The notes under the pieces are model-generated. The model ran no database searches, was not told the origin of the DNA, and saw only the letters and a program-made list of their open reading frames with translations. From Ettlia oleoabundans (Eukaryota > Chlorophyta > Chlorophyceae > Chlamydomonadales): DNA of 64,000 bases. Location: assembly GCA_019693395.1 (NCBI GenBank), contig JAAMXP010001201.1, forward strand, positions 1 to 64,000, read 5' to 3'. The translations under genes were made by a program, and so were the position numbers. Numbering within the stretch: position 1 is the stretch's first letter; each line of letters begins with the position of its first letter. Shown one piece after another: positions 21,844-33,600 of the stretch.

Positions 21844-22175
21844 TGGCTGCCCTGCTGATGTACACCCCCCTGACTGTAATAGAGCAGTACACCTGTTTTA
21901 CACTATCTGAGTTTGTTCCGCCACCATGCTGATGTTGTACTGAGACTTGTTGCTGCTTTATCAATTGCCTCGTTGTGCTTGGATGTGGGTTGATACGATG
22001 GCAGAGATTCGTAACACTTGTTGCAGCTGTATGTAGGATTGTGTAATCTTGACTTGTTTTAGTCCCAGGAGCGTGAGGCACGTCTGCAGCGACTCCTGTT
22101 GCCCTGCCTCTGCTGCTACAACTGCTGCCGCTGCGAATGCTGTGTGATGGCCTGCTGGGCCCCTGCTGCCTGCTG

Positions 22176-25100
22176 CTACTGCTGGGACTGCTGCCCTGGC
22201 GCCTGCTGCTGCGGTTGCTGCATTTGCTGCCCTGAAAGCTGCTGGTGCTCTTGGGAAGCGTGCTGCACTAGCGCGTGCACTGCGGCATCCAAGGCCCCCG
22301 GACTCAGCTGCAAAGCAAAATAGACCACGACAGGATGATAAATCAACAGAGCAGGAGCAACAGCCGCTCCAAAAACGACCCACTTGAGCTCGCCAACAAG
22401 GGAGCAGTGCTGTAAAACGAATCACACCCAACTCACAAACATAGTAAAGACTCAAACAGCAGCTCACCTGTTGCAGGAGTTGGCTCCAGTCCGAGATTCC
22501 CAGCGCTGGCTGACCTGCGAGGATGGAAGATAGGGAGGCACCCGACTGATACGAGTGTGGCTCCCTCACCCTTACCACGTCAGCGGGCAGCTGGGTGCTT
22601 GCGCTCCCTCCCACTGTACCAGACCCACCACCTGCGGCTTGGACTCCGCCGCCGCTGCTGGCAAAGCCGCCTGACAGCGCCCCGAGGCCCTCAAACAGGC
22701 CATTTGTAGGGACAGCAGTGCCGTTTCCCACTGCGGAGGGTGCCCCTGGGATGCCGCTGGTGGTGCGGAGGCTGCTGACTGGGCCGCGCAAGGTTAACTG
22801 CTCCGGCAGCTGTGTTGATTGCTTGGCTGTCTGGCTGCTGAGCTGGCCTATCAAGCTGGTCAAGGAGGCCTGCAGCCAGGTAAGGCAGTTCCAAACGGCG
22901 TAGGACTTCCAAAAAGGCAGGTCCAACTGGTACATGAGATTGCAAAACAGCAGGAATAGAGCAATGCTTTACACACAAGCAGCTTTGCTTGCACCAACAT
23001 CAAGCCAGCGAGACTGCAGAATGGGACTTGAAGACCCACCAATGATTGAGGATCGAAGTTGGGCGAAAGCATTTTAGCAACAGCCTCTACTGCAGTCTGC
23101 CCCTGCATGCTGCTTGACTGCGGTTGAGGCTCCTGCAGTAGCGGCCGCTCCATTTTTTGCTGCTGCTGCTGCTGGCGCTGCCGCTGCTTAGAGGGGTTGA
23201 GTGTCAGCTCCAGCTGCGCTTGCACCCGAGAGGGAGGGGAGGTTGGCGGGTTGAGTGAGACCTCTTGCAGCGGTGGCTGGCAAGGCTGGCCTGCTATCAC
23301 ATTCTGTTGCTTGGGGCCCTGTTGCTGCTGTTGGGGCGGCTGCTCCTGTGAAGGAGGTTGCATCCACGCTCCCCCCAGCTGGCTCCTTAGAAACTCCCGC
23401 AGGGGGGCCACCTCAAGTGCCGCTGCCAGCGGGGCGGCCGACGCTGCAGCAGGCGATGCTGCAAGTCCTGGCCCAGGCTGGCTGACGGGGGGCATCATTG
23501 GCTGCGGTGTATGAGCTGCAGGGGAGGCAGAAGTCTGGGGCGGGATGGCTGTGGCTGCTGCAGGCCGAGGTCCCAAAGACATAGCATGCTTGATAGCAGC
23601 GACTTCCTGCGCGCAGCCATTGAGGCCATCAAGCAGGCAGGCAGGAAGGCAACAACACGTCACACTGGCGGGCTGACAAAGAGGCATGCATTGCAGACAA
23701 GCAGACAGCCAGGGTGGCATACACACATTCGGCAACTTCCGGTGTGCTTGCAACCCAGCAGGCCACAATGCGAGACAGAAACATGCTGGCATTAGTGAGA
23801 AATGCAGCTGCTGAGCAGAGAACATATTGCAGCGTTTCGGTGACGGAAAGGCAGGCAGACTGGATTTCAAGGAAGCCAAATGGCATCCCGGCGATGGATA
23901 ACAAAAGCAGGGAATGGGGCGGGGGCAGGTAAGGCAGCATCAGGACTCCGTAGCACCAGCAACAGGGAAGCGCTAACCTGCGCCAGTGCATCCACACGCT
24001 GCCGCAGTGGTTGTAGCTCCTGCTCTAAGGCCTGTTGCACCACAAGCACGAGCTGCTGCTCCTGCACTGCCCCTAGTTGTTGCTGCTGGTGCTGTCCGGC
24101 TGCCATCAGCGGCTGCAGGGCACCTTGCAAAACCGCCGGAGTGGCGGTGGCAGGTGCGGGTGTCCCACAGCGTGACTGGCCAGAGGTTCCCCCTGCATCT
24201 GGCTGCTGCTGTAGCCCACGCCGCCATGCCTGCGCCCCACCACCCGTTACAGCAGCAGCAGCCGCAGCCGCTGTTGGAGATGGTGGCGGCGAGCGAGATG
24301 GGAGCGGAGCGCTGGCGCTAGGCCGTGAGGCGGCCTCCTGTAGGCTTTGGCCGTCACCGTAGGCGCCGTCAACTGCGGCTGTTGCGCTGAGCTGGCCAGT
24401 GCCAGCTTGGCGGGTCCCATACCGCACCACCTCCTCCACAATGGCCGAACCCTCTTGCTGCAAAATATGCAAAAAAGGCACAGGTGCTTACCCCTACTAG
24501 TTGCAACCTTAGCCATGCCGGCGTCCCACTTGATATGCAAGGAAACAGCGCGACATGCAGAGAAAGGCGTCCACCACATATCCAGGGTGTGCGTCAAACT
24601 TGGGCGGCTTCCGAATCGCATACATCCACAGCAGACACAGCATGCACAAGGATCTGTACGGCAGGCACATACAGCATTACAGCAGTGACCCAGCATATGC
24701 AGCAGTACCACCACCTGTACCGCGGTTCCTGTGGTACGAGACCGCTTAGACTGCTCCACCTCCTCCTGGTCCTTGAACAAAAACATGTACTTCAGAGCTG
24801 CAGGCGGCACGTGGATGGAAGAGGAGCAGGTTTTCCATGAATGGCTGCAAGCGGAATTTGCGATAGTGTCACGCTGCTATGGTCTTACAGATGTTGGTGC
24901 AGCGCCATTACGCACACGGACGTGTGTACGCCTGTCGCCAAATTATTATTACTTGGGAGCAGCTTGGGTTGGGATTGAAACAACATGTAGATGTAGACGT
25001 ACTGTTGGCCTCTCTTTGTGCTTTACCCTTCTATACTCTGCCTATTGCTTTCGAGAATGTGTGCAAGTGCTGCACAGCACAAGAGAACCCACCTGTCTCT

Positions 25101-26910
25101 TCAAGCGATGCAGGACCTGCAAAGGGTGGTGCTCCGCCACTCGCCCCAAGTTCAGCTGCCTTGGTATCCAGCTCCTCAATATTGGGCTCGCCAGGTGGGC
25201 TGCAGTGGAAAAAAGAAGAGGCGCAAATCAAGGTGCGATACGAGCGAGCTCTACTGGCTCAAGACTTTGTCGAGCTTTGGCGGTGTGGAGGCTGTGTGCC
25301 ACACATGCACCAGCAACAACAACAGTTGCGTCGAGATTGCAGCTGTAGCACAGTATGTGCAGGTGGCACTGTCTTTCCACTAATATGGGACAGTCAAGCC
25401 CACCCCACCGCTACCTCACCACTTGGCAGTGCTTACATGAGCAGCGGCCAGTAGGTGCTGGGGCGCAGGGCCCAGTGCAGCGCTATGAGCAGCGGGTGGG
25501 TGTGCAGGTCCTCTCTCTGCACCATGGCGTTGTAAACTATCGGCGCAAGCACCAGACGCATGTGGCCCTGCAAGTTGCAGTACCAAAAGGGAAAGGGCAT
25601 GTGCAGTACATGAAGGAAGGGCACGTGAGAACGACCAGAAGGGCACACAGGGTGCGCAATGGCGTGCACCCACCCCGCCCCAAAGTGCCCTATACCAGGC
25701 GGGCATGGCTGGCCCGGCGCCCAGGCACAAGTCAAGTATGCAGGTATCTGAACAGATTTTTAGTCCTGCATGCTTAGAGTTACGGCTATCAATGGTGACC
25801 TGGACACGCAGCGCCTGCCAATCCACGGCACCCATACATCCACCCGCCCAGCAACCAGCCGCAGCCACCAGCCCCACCCCACCCTCCCATCAACCTGCGG
25901 TGCGCCGTTCTCCCCCAGTTCCCGCCGAATCAAAGTCTTGATGTCTGTGGGAGCCTCAAAGGCCCACTGCCAGTACAGTAGACCACCTTTGTCAGCCAGG
26001 CCAGGTGGGCTGTTGGCAGGAACTGCAGCAGAAGAATGAGTCGCGAGGTGCCAAAATTAAATGAAACACCCTTTGCCCAAATACATGGTAAAAAAGCCCG
26101 TAACTCAGTCTGACAGTAATCTGCGACCTTTTCCAAGCTGTATATGGCATACCCTGTCACCACACAGCATCAAAATACCCAAGCTGGGCTTAGCTACAGC
26201 ATAAACCGGCATGCCGGGAGGTAAGCGCTGCGTTGCCGGGAGGTAAGCGCTGCGTCCTCTTGGTTACCTGTCACTTGTCGGTGCTTCAGGGCTGCCAGCT
26301 TCCTCGAGTAGTTGGCTCCCAGGACGGCCTTAAGGTAGATGAGGGGCAGCAGAACGTCTCCTGTGTCAGGATCTTGCAGCAGGAGGAACCTGCATGGCAC
26401 ATTTGGCAGAATGGGCCACAAATGAATGCATCTCTTGGGATGCAGGGTGGGTGATGGTGGAGGCGGCACCTTTCCCTGCTTCAATTGGCACAAAGTACGT
26501 AAAATAGGCACACTCGTGCTAGCAGTGGAATGAAGTGAAAAGGGGCGAGACACGGGCAGAAATAGGGCCATGAATGGGGTCACGGGTGGGCAGGGAGGGT
26601 GGCTAGAGCCTGCCGGTGGGAAGTTGCCACAGTGTATAACCAAAGTGTGCCGCATACATGCAGACAGGCATACACGCATACATGTAAGCTGCCGAGGCAG
26701 GCAGCACCCGCCACAGAAAGCTTGCTGCGTGTCCAGCGCAACACAGCACAGCACCACACTGCACAGCGGAGAGCACCAGGAATGCATTTCTCACTTTTCA
26801 TCAGTACCCGCATGCAGCCACAGAGGCGTAGCAGTGGGCAGCCTGATCTCTGGGCTGATGGCAGCAGCGCCACCAGGCGGCGCCGACGACTCTCGCCCGC
26901 GTTTTGCCAT
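22176..26910 (-). CDS. Unrecognised 755-aa protein, conserved-looking N-terminus and Q/A/P-rich tail
   Basis: Ten exons, every join phase-matched: 26910-26795, 26389-26268, 26022-25895, 25567-25437, 25199-25093, 24797-24715, 24457-23978, 23606-23040, 22869-22468 and 22307-22176. Residues 1-230 look globular: MAKRGRE at the start (a possible nuclear signal), then FLLLQDPDTGDVLLPLIYLK, a Trp-rich LLYWQWAFEAPTD segment, KTLIRRELGENG, and HTHPLLIALHWALRPSTYW. Residues 230-755 are Gln/Ala/Pro/Ser-rich with short helices (IVEEVVRYG; LREFLRSQL; LSSILAG) and end in a poly-Gln-like tail. This architecture resembles transcription or RNA-processing regulators, but I do not recognise the N-terminal domain. 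The six small N-terminal exons against large low-complexity exons suggest that the domain is old and the tail lineage-specific. The frame is also open upstream of 26910 to 27267, so an earlier start is possible. Confidence 0.7.
26212..26255. repeat. 22-bp tandem duplication in an intron
   Basis: Two near-perfect copies of a 22-bp unit (core GCCGGGAGGTAAGCGCTGCG) at 26212-26233 and 26234-26255, just inside intron 2 of the 755-aa gene. Each unit contains GGTAAG, a donor-like motif on the plus strand, antisense to the gene. Confidence 0.85.
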
Positions 26911-27427
26911 GCCACAGTGCTGCCTCCTGAGCCTGCAGATAAAAAAACCTTCAATCATCATGAGGGACTTTCCATGCTGCATGGTTTGCACAGCAGTGGT
27001 GTTCACATCTGCTGGCTGGGGGCATGATTGAACAGCCTGCCTATCCGGTGCAGCTCCACCAAAGAAGCCGCCCACCCGCCCACCACCTGATCCAGACCAG
27101 CGCTGACAAACCTCAGTGCAGCGGCGATCGGGTGGCAGCCCGCTGTTTAGATGGAAATGCTGGCCTGAAGGCCCCCAAGTGCGCTGGAGCAGGGAGGGTT
27201 CCGTATCAGACTCCTCAAACCTGTGTGCCCACGCGCCAGAACCCACCTCGGACGGCTCGAGTTGCACTCCTCAAATTGTCTTTGTTTGAAATCAAGCGGC
27301 GGGAGACGCGGCCCAGCTTGCAGCTTGATGCGCCTTCGCAGATTTCTTACTCAACCTTCATGTGCCCCTGTCGGCCGCATGTGAGAGGGTAATTTTAATG
27401 CCTCCTTTCAGACCCCTGACACCATAC
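26911..27427. promoter_or_regulatory. Divergent promoter region, 755-aa gene / TPR-esterase
   Basis: 517 bp between two start codons pointing apart. Part of it is open in frame with the left gene up to 27267, so the left start may lie further upstream. No motif is recognised. Confidence 0.35.
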
Positions 27428-30400
27428 ATGGCTACGACAGCAGCAGAGGGTGCAAAGGCGGTGGCCTCGATCAAGGCTCGGGGCAACGCTGCATTTGCAG
27501 CTGGAGATTTCGCATCCGCCGTGGAAAACTACAGCAATGCGATCAGTATGTGCGATGGTTTGCACGACCCTTCAGGAGTGCACGTGCTGTATGGCAACAG
27601 GTACGCCCGCTGCCGCCTTGCCGCCGCACGCATTGGCAAGCTTTAGGAAGATTGGTGTCCCTCCGCTGCACTAGCCACCCGATCGCCATGCACCTGCAGA
27701 GCAGCAGCGCACCTGAAGCTAAGGCAATGGGCGGCGGCGCTAGCAGATGCAGAAGCCGCTCTGGCGGTGGAACCAAAGTGAGGAAGTGGGCAGGTGCTAT
27801 GCTCCCTTTACTGCACCGATACCCCACATTGAAATGTACACCAGTGCTGGCTTGACCACTCTGGTGCCAGCATGTTTGCCGTTGGGTGTGATTGGGTGGG
27901 TTTGCAACACATGATGCACTGTGCCAAACAGTAGTTTGCAAGCAGTAGTTTGTATATATATGGAGCATCAGCAGCACCCATCAGGTTCCGTGCCTGGCCT
28001 GCCACTGACCCTGCAGGTGGGTGAAGGCCCTGTTCCGCAAAGCCACAGCTTTAAAGCACCTGGGGCAGCCCGCAGCAGCTTCAGCAGCTGCACAGCAGGC
28101 AGGGCTAATAGAGCCTGGCAACGAGGATGTGCAGACGTTGCTGCAAGAGTTGGCGGTAGCAGCATCACAGGCACTGGCAGCACCAGGGCATGCCACCGCC
28201 GTCGCTTCTGCACCAGCAGCAGGGGCACAGGTTGGTGCTGGGACAGCAAAGCCGGCTCCCACGGCGGCGCTGCTCCCACCGCTGCTGGCGGCGGCACCTT
28301 GGGAGTATGTGCCGGCGGCAGACGGCGTGGATGAGAACTTGCTGCTGCTGCTGCACGGCTTAGGCGACCGGCCCGCCGCTTTTGCAAAGCTTGCCAGGCA
28401 GATGGCCCTGCCACAGGTGCGCTGTTTCGCTCAAATTGGCTGCCTTGCCGCCTGGCATGAACATGCAGTTGATTCAACAGAGCAATCAAACCAGCGGTGC
28501 ACTTCATGCGTGGAGTTCTTGGTGTTGGTTGTACCATACCCACAGCTATGGCCGGCTGCAGTTGTTCGTACCTTGTGACTCAAGTCGCAATTTCTCCCCT
28601 AGTTTGCCTGCTTGCTTGGTGCAGACTGCTGCACTGGCGCTGGGCGGTCCCCAGGAGGTTCCGTTCTCAGACGGCGGCTTGAGCTGGTATACTGTGTTTA
28701 CGGAAGACTTTGAGTTGATTGAGGTGAGGTGGTATGTCCTTTCATCTTTGCCTTTCTTGAAGTCACATGTGTGTGAGATGCACGGCATTCAGGCTCTTTT
28801 CCTAAACAATAATGGAGCAGGCAGCTGCGGGAAGTGTTGGAGGCATCTCGGGTGCGGGGCATTGCTGTCGTTGCAGGTTGGGGCTTGGGAGCGTGGCTCC
28901 TTGGCCCCCTTGCACCACAAAGCTGCAGCGACAGTGACCAAGTTGCCGCGGCATGCAGCCATCTGCTGGTTGGTTACTGTGCAGATCACACACACAGTAT
29001 TGCCTCCGGTTCTGCTGCAGTTGTAAACACACCGCTGAGTAACATCGTCGCTCTGTTCTGCTGCATCCTTGGGCCCACCACAACTGAGTGAAGTGTGCCG
29101 ATCTGTTCTGCTGCGTGCAGGGGAGGCCGGGTGAGCTACGGCGCATCCGCAGCCTGCAGCAGACAGTGGCCGCCCTGCAGCAGCTGTTGGCAGCACTGCT
29201 GCGTGTGTGCGGCTGGCAAGCACACAGGGTCCATTTATTGGGCTTTTCCCAGGTGTGCAGATGCTGGTACTGCGGCTGCTGGTCAAGCTGCTGCGGTGGT
29301 TGCTGTTGCTTCTGGGCTGCTGCTGCTGCTGCTGTTGTTGCCACCCCGGAGCGCTCCTGATGTTGCTGCTGATGCTGCTGCAACAGATGCTGTTGCCGCT
29401 GCTGTCCAGGGCGATGGGCTGCTGTCGATGTTTGTTGCTATCGTTGGTTGGACGATGTGGGCTGCCGCTCCTGTGTACCATCTGCAAGGGGCTCTTCTGA
29501 TGTATGGCAGACAGTCGAGTGCTATAGTTTGGTAAACTGGGTGGCTTGAAGCGCTGGCGCCACATCTGCCATGCCCTTTCTTCGAAGTGCTCATTCTGTT
29601 GACGAGCGTTGCAGGGCGGCACAGTGGCTCTGGAGCTCGCTCGGCAGCAACAGTCGGCGGGGGAACCTCTGGGCAGCTGCGTGGCGGTTTCTGCAGCACT
29701 GCTGCCTGAACAGCTGGCACAAGGGATGTCCCCGCACAGCAAGCAGGATGGCAGTAATGGCAGCAGTGAAACGGGCAAAGCCAGCACAGCAGTGCTTCTA
29801 ACACACGGCAGCGCAGACAACGGTGGGGCTTGTTGCTGCCCTTTGTACAGATTGTTCTCGCATTGTGTTATGTGGTTGCCACGCTGATCTCGGACCACCT
29901 TCTGGAACTGGCCTGTACATGTTTTTGGCAACCTCCTCAATGCTAGCATAGGCTTCTCTGCTGATTTCTGCATTCTATGGTCATTTGGTGCTGTTGCTGC
30001 AGTGGTGAGCAGACGAGCTGTGGAAGAAACGGCAGCAGGACTTCGCCAGTCATTTGGCACGGAGGTTGCAGTTCACCCTATCCCTGGCAAGGGTCACGCA
30101 ATGCCTCAGGTATAGCACACAGTAGCATGCCAAACTGTGTATAGTTGCAGGGTGGCAGATCATTGCCGTCTGTAAATGCGCAGGTCGTTTTCATCTATGA
30201 CTTGACTGTCCAGGGACCCCCCTTGTGCATGTGAACACCTCCAACACTTGCGTGTTGGTGCGAAAAGACACATGCCTGTACCGTCTGTGTGCATGCACCG
30301 CCACTGACATCACTTGTATTGTTTGTGTCACATACAGGGCCCAGCCGAGATGCGGCGGTTGATGGAATTCTGGGCGCAGCACCTCAGCAGGCGGCCCACT

Positions 30401-30502
30401 GCAGCAGACCTGCCGCCAGGAGCGGCCGCCACCAGCGGAGACCTGCTGGAGGTCCGACCTGGAGATGTGTCTATTGAGCTTCTTGGGAAGCGGCAACAAT
30501 GA
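27428..30502 (+). CDS. TPR domain fused to a carboxylesterase/acyl-protein-thioesterase-like hydrolase
   Basis: Eight exons: 27428-27600, 27700-27777, 28017-28416, 28625-28723, 29121-29252, 29615-29822, 30003-30109 and 30338-30502; 453 residues. Residues about 5-110 form TPR repeats (ARGNAAFAAGDFASAVENYS; WAAALADAEAAL; VKALFRKATALKHLG). A phospholipase/carboxylesterase alpha/beta-hydrolase fold follows: LLLLLHGLGD (oxyanion region), QEVPFSDGGLSWY, the nucleophile elbow GFSQGG, LLTHGSADNVV with the acid Asp, and GKGHAMP with the catalytic His. All three triad residues are present, so it should hydrolyse esters or thioesters; the substrate is unknown. The TPR part suggests recruitment to a partner such as a chaperone. 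The strong continuity across phase-2 and phase-1 introns argues that the fusion is real and not two genes. Confidence 0.87.
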
Positions 30503-30693
30503 CACTTCATTGAGCGAAGGCAATCCAAGAAGCCTACGCCTACAACTGGCTGTGCCTCTGCTTAAGGAAACCTGCAACACCCAGCACACTTTGCGGGAGG
30601 GACAAGTTACAGATTATGCTTGAGTTGCATACATCTATCATCCCAGGCGCAAGAAGTCTGCTGCTGCATCGGGCGCAGAAAGGGTGAGGCCGT
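30503..30693. other. Short convergent 3' gap
   Basis: 191 bp between the stops of the TPR-esterase (+) and the exportin (-). TTACA at 30607-30611 is TGTAA on the minus strand, 83 nt past the exportin stop, and is the likely polyadenylation motif. Confidence 0.45.
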
Positions 30694-33600
30694 CTAACCG
30701 ATGGAGTGGGATGCTGCGCGTTCATAGAAGGCGGCGTCATTCAAGAAAGCCAGCAGGCTGCGCTCAAATGTGTGGGGCTGCATGTCACCCTGCCCAAAGA
30801 GCGCCAGCAGGGCGCCGCGCTCGCTGGGGCCCACCCCAGCTGGCGCCAGCCTGGACTCCACGAAGTGCGGCAGAATGCTGACGTGGAAATCCGTCCAGTT
30901 GGCAGCTGCCAGGCTGTATATTGTGTCTAGCAGTGCCTCCTGTGCGCCGCCGTACAGCCTGCTAAGCAGCATGGACAGCAGGGCAACTGCCAGGGGGCCT
31001 CGTGCGGGCTGGAAGAGGGGCAGGGAGTAGAGCTTGGTGACCACCTGCAAGGAACAGGGTGGGCGGGGCAATAAGGGCAATGATGTGCAAGCCCCGCTTG
31101 CATTCCACATAAGGTCTCTGCCCTGCTTGAGGCTGCGACTACGTTGTTGCCTTCAAGCAAATCCAAATCGCAAATTGCACTCATGCGGCACTCCACACCT
31201 ATTCATGCATAAATTGGCCACCCCACTGCAACCAACAGGCACCTAAAAAGCCTGCCTACCTCGGCGCCCAATACAGCTACTCACATGCAGCTCGAAAAGC
31301 TCTTCCAGCACGAGCCTCGCATCCACCGATGCCAGCACCACCTGCAGCCTGCCCGCTGCTTCAAAGTAGCCCACAAGCAGCTGCAGCACCCGCTGTACGA
31401 CAGCTTCACCAGCACCACCCCCTTCTCCTGCAGCACCTGGCGCAGCCTGCTGCTGCTGCTGGTTCGCAGCCACGGCTGCCGCCGCTGCCGCAGTATTTGC
31501 AAGGGAGGCGGAGCCAGCCGTTGCCTGTTGGCCAGGTAAGGGCTTGACATCGCCGCCAACTAGGGTGCGCCAGCGGTACCGCAGCAGAGACAGCAGCGCA
31601 GCTAGAGTGGCTGCCTGCACGTGTGGCAGGTCTGCATCTGTTGCAGTGGCAGCCTGGGGCGAGGCGGTACGGTCCCATACCGCCAGGCAGTACTGCAGAG
31701 CGGGCATCAGCAGCGCCGTGTGCTTCTGTGTGCCGCCCTGGCTAAGGATGGAGCCCACCAGCTGCATCATCAACAGATCAGACTCAAAGGAAGGATCGCC
31801 ACCGCCTGCGCAAACAAACACCGTTATGGTAAGATGCGCAGTGGGGTGGGTGGCATGATGGTTGGAAAGGCGGATTGTATGGATTTGTGCATGTCTTGAA
31901 TGGATCAGTGATGGGAATGGGTGCAGGCAGGGGGCAGAGCAGGCCAGGCACTACAGGATTCAAACGCCGTGCAAGATTGGAACGGCAGCAAGACAACACT
32001 CATGCACCGCTTGCAGATACTCTGTGCGAAACGGAAGCATGTGCTGTGAATTGTAGAAGTGAGGGGGGCTGCTTACGCCGATACGACAGCACACAGCCCT
32101 GTGCCAACTTCAAGTGTGCAGCACTTCTTGCCTGTGGCCGAGAACACTTGGACAAGGGCAGACAGCAGCTGGTCAACCCCTTCAGTGCCCAGCTCAGTGG
32201 CAAGAACCTGCAGGGAAGTTGCCGCCAGGCGCAGCAGCGATGCCGCAGCCCTGCCACGAGGCGACCGGCCGGTGCTGGCGCTGCCGCCGCCCACGCCACT
32301 GGCGTGCAGAATGGCGACCACACTGGGGAGCGCTGGTGTCACCAGCGACGCACTCACAATGCTGCGAACCGCCTTGGGGCTTCCGTTGTAGCTCTGCACG
32401 ATGCAGGCAGCAATGGCGGCGGCATTCCGTGCCGCTACTGCGACGTCGTCACCCAACCCTCCGCCTCGGGCAGCTGCCGCCGCCGCAGCTTGCTGGAACA
32501 GCTGCACCAGTGGGGTAACCAGGCTGGCAAAGGCGGCGCTGCGAGCCTCCGCATCATACTGGTTGGTCGGCTGAGCCGGCCAGCACCTGAGGGCTAGGTC
32601 TGACAGGCTGAGCCACAGCGCTCTAGAGGCCCTCAGGGGGAGGAGGCCAGGCGCTGCCAGGCTGGCCTGTGCCACTTGGCGCAGCTGGACCTGCGATGGC
32701 AGCATGACCAACTGTGAGCAATGGGGAACATTCAGAAAACTCACAAAATTCAGGATAACCAGGACTCCTCTCTTTGTGCCGTCACAAAATGCAAGCAAGA
32801 AAGTCGAGGAATACAAGTCCTCTTGTGACAGCCCTGCTGTACAGGTAGGTATACAGGGGCAGATGCATTGTGCACCCTCTCTACTGGCTTGTTTCCGCTT
32901 GTTTCAACCCTCCTTTACAACGCACCTGAACCTGCTCTGAGCCCCAGATGGCTTGCAGCAGCGCAGCAGGTGCCTTAAGGCTGCTGGACAGGGCAATGGA
33001 GCTAAGGGAAACGAGGCTCTCTGCCGTCCACACCGATGCTTGATGCACCGCTGCCCGCCAGCCTGCCAGCTGGAGTGAAGCTGCAGCTTGCAGCAGCCCG
33101 GCTGAAGCGGAAAGCACACAGTGCAGCAGCTCTTGAGCCACGGCTGCTGCCTCTTGATCTGCGCTGCCTTGCACTAGCCCCAGTATGAGCTGAGAGAGCC
33201 AGGTTGCGGTGAGTGAGCCTAGTGCCTTGTGCAGGCGTCCGCCTGCAAGCAGCATGGCTGCCAACCCAGCATCTCCTCCCGCCGCCAGATGAGTTGCGGG
33301 CGTGCTGGGCTGGCCTGCCTGCTGGGTGGCTGCCGCCAGCGCCTGCACAGACTGCAACCAGATGGAGCCCAGCTGGCACAGCGCATGCATGGACTGAACT
33401 GCGTGTGCCCCGCTGGCACGTTGCTTGCCGCCCATTGCCAAAGGGCACGGCGCCTCCGCAGCGCCACGAGTTGGAAAGTTGGGGCCGCAGCGTGTCAGCA
33501 GCCGCAGGCAAATGTCCATGCTACGGAACGCCGGCAGATGCTGCCCAAGTGCAGCTGCTGCAGCATGGGTGGCGCTGCCGCCTGCTCCAGCCTGCCCCGC

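Noticed and set aside
24731..25454. Plus-strand open frames of about 190-205 codons
   Set aside because: They overlap minus-strand exons 5 and 6 of the 755-aa gene, which are phase-linked on both sides; the plus frames have no splice partners or domains.
28789..30060. Long minus-strand open frame (423 codons) across the TPR-esterase gene
   Set aside because: It is antisense to well-supported esterase exons, is Ser/Arg/Gln-rich by composition, and shows no domain.
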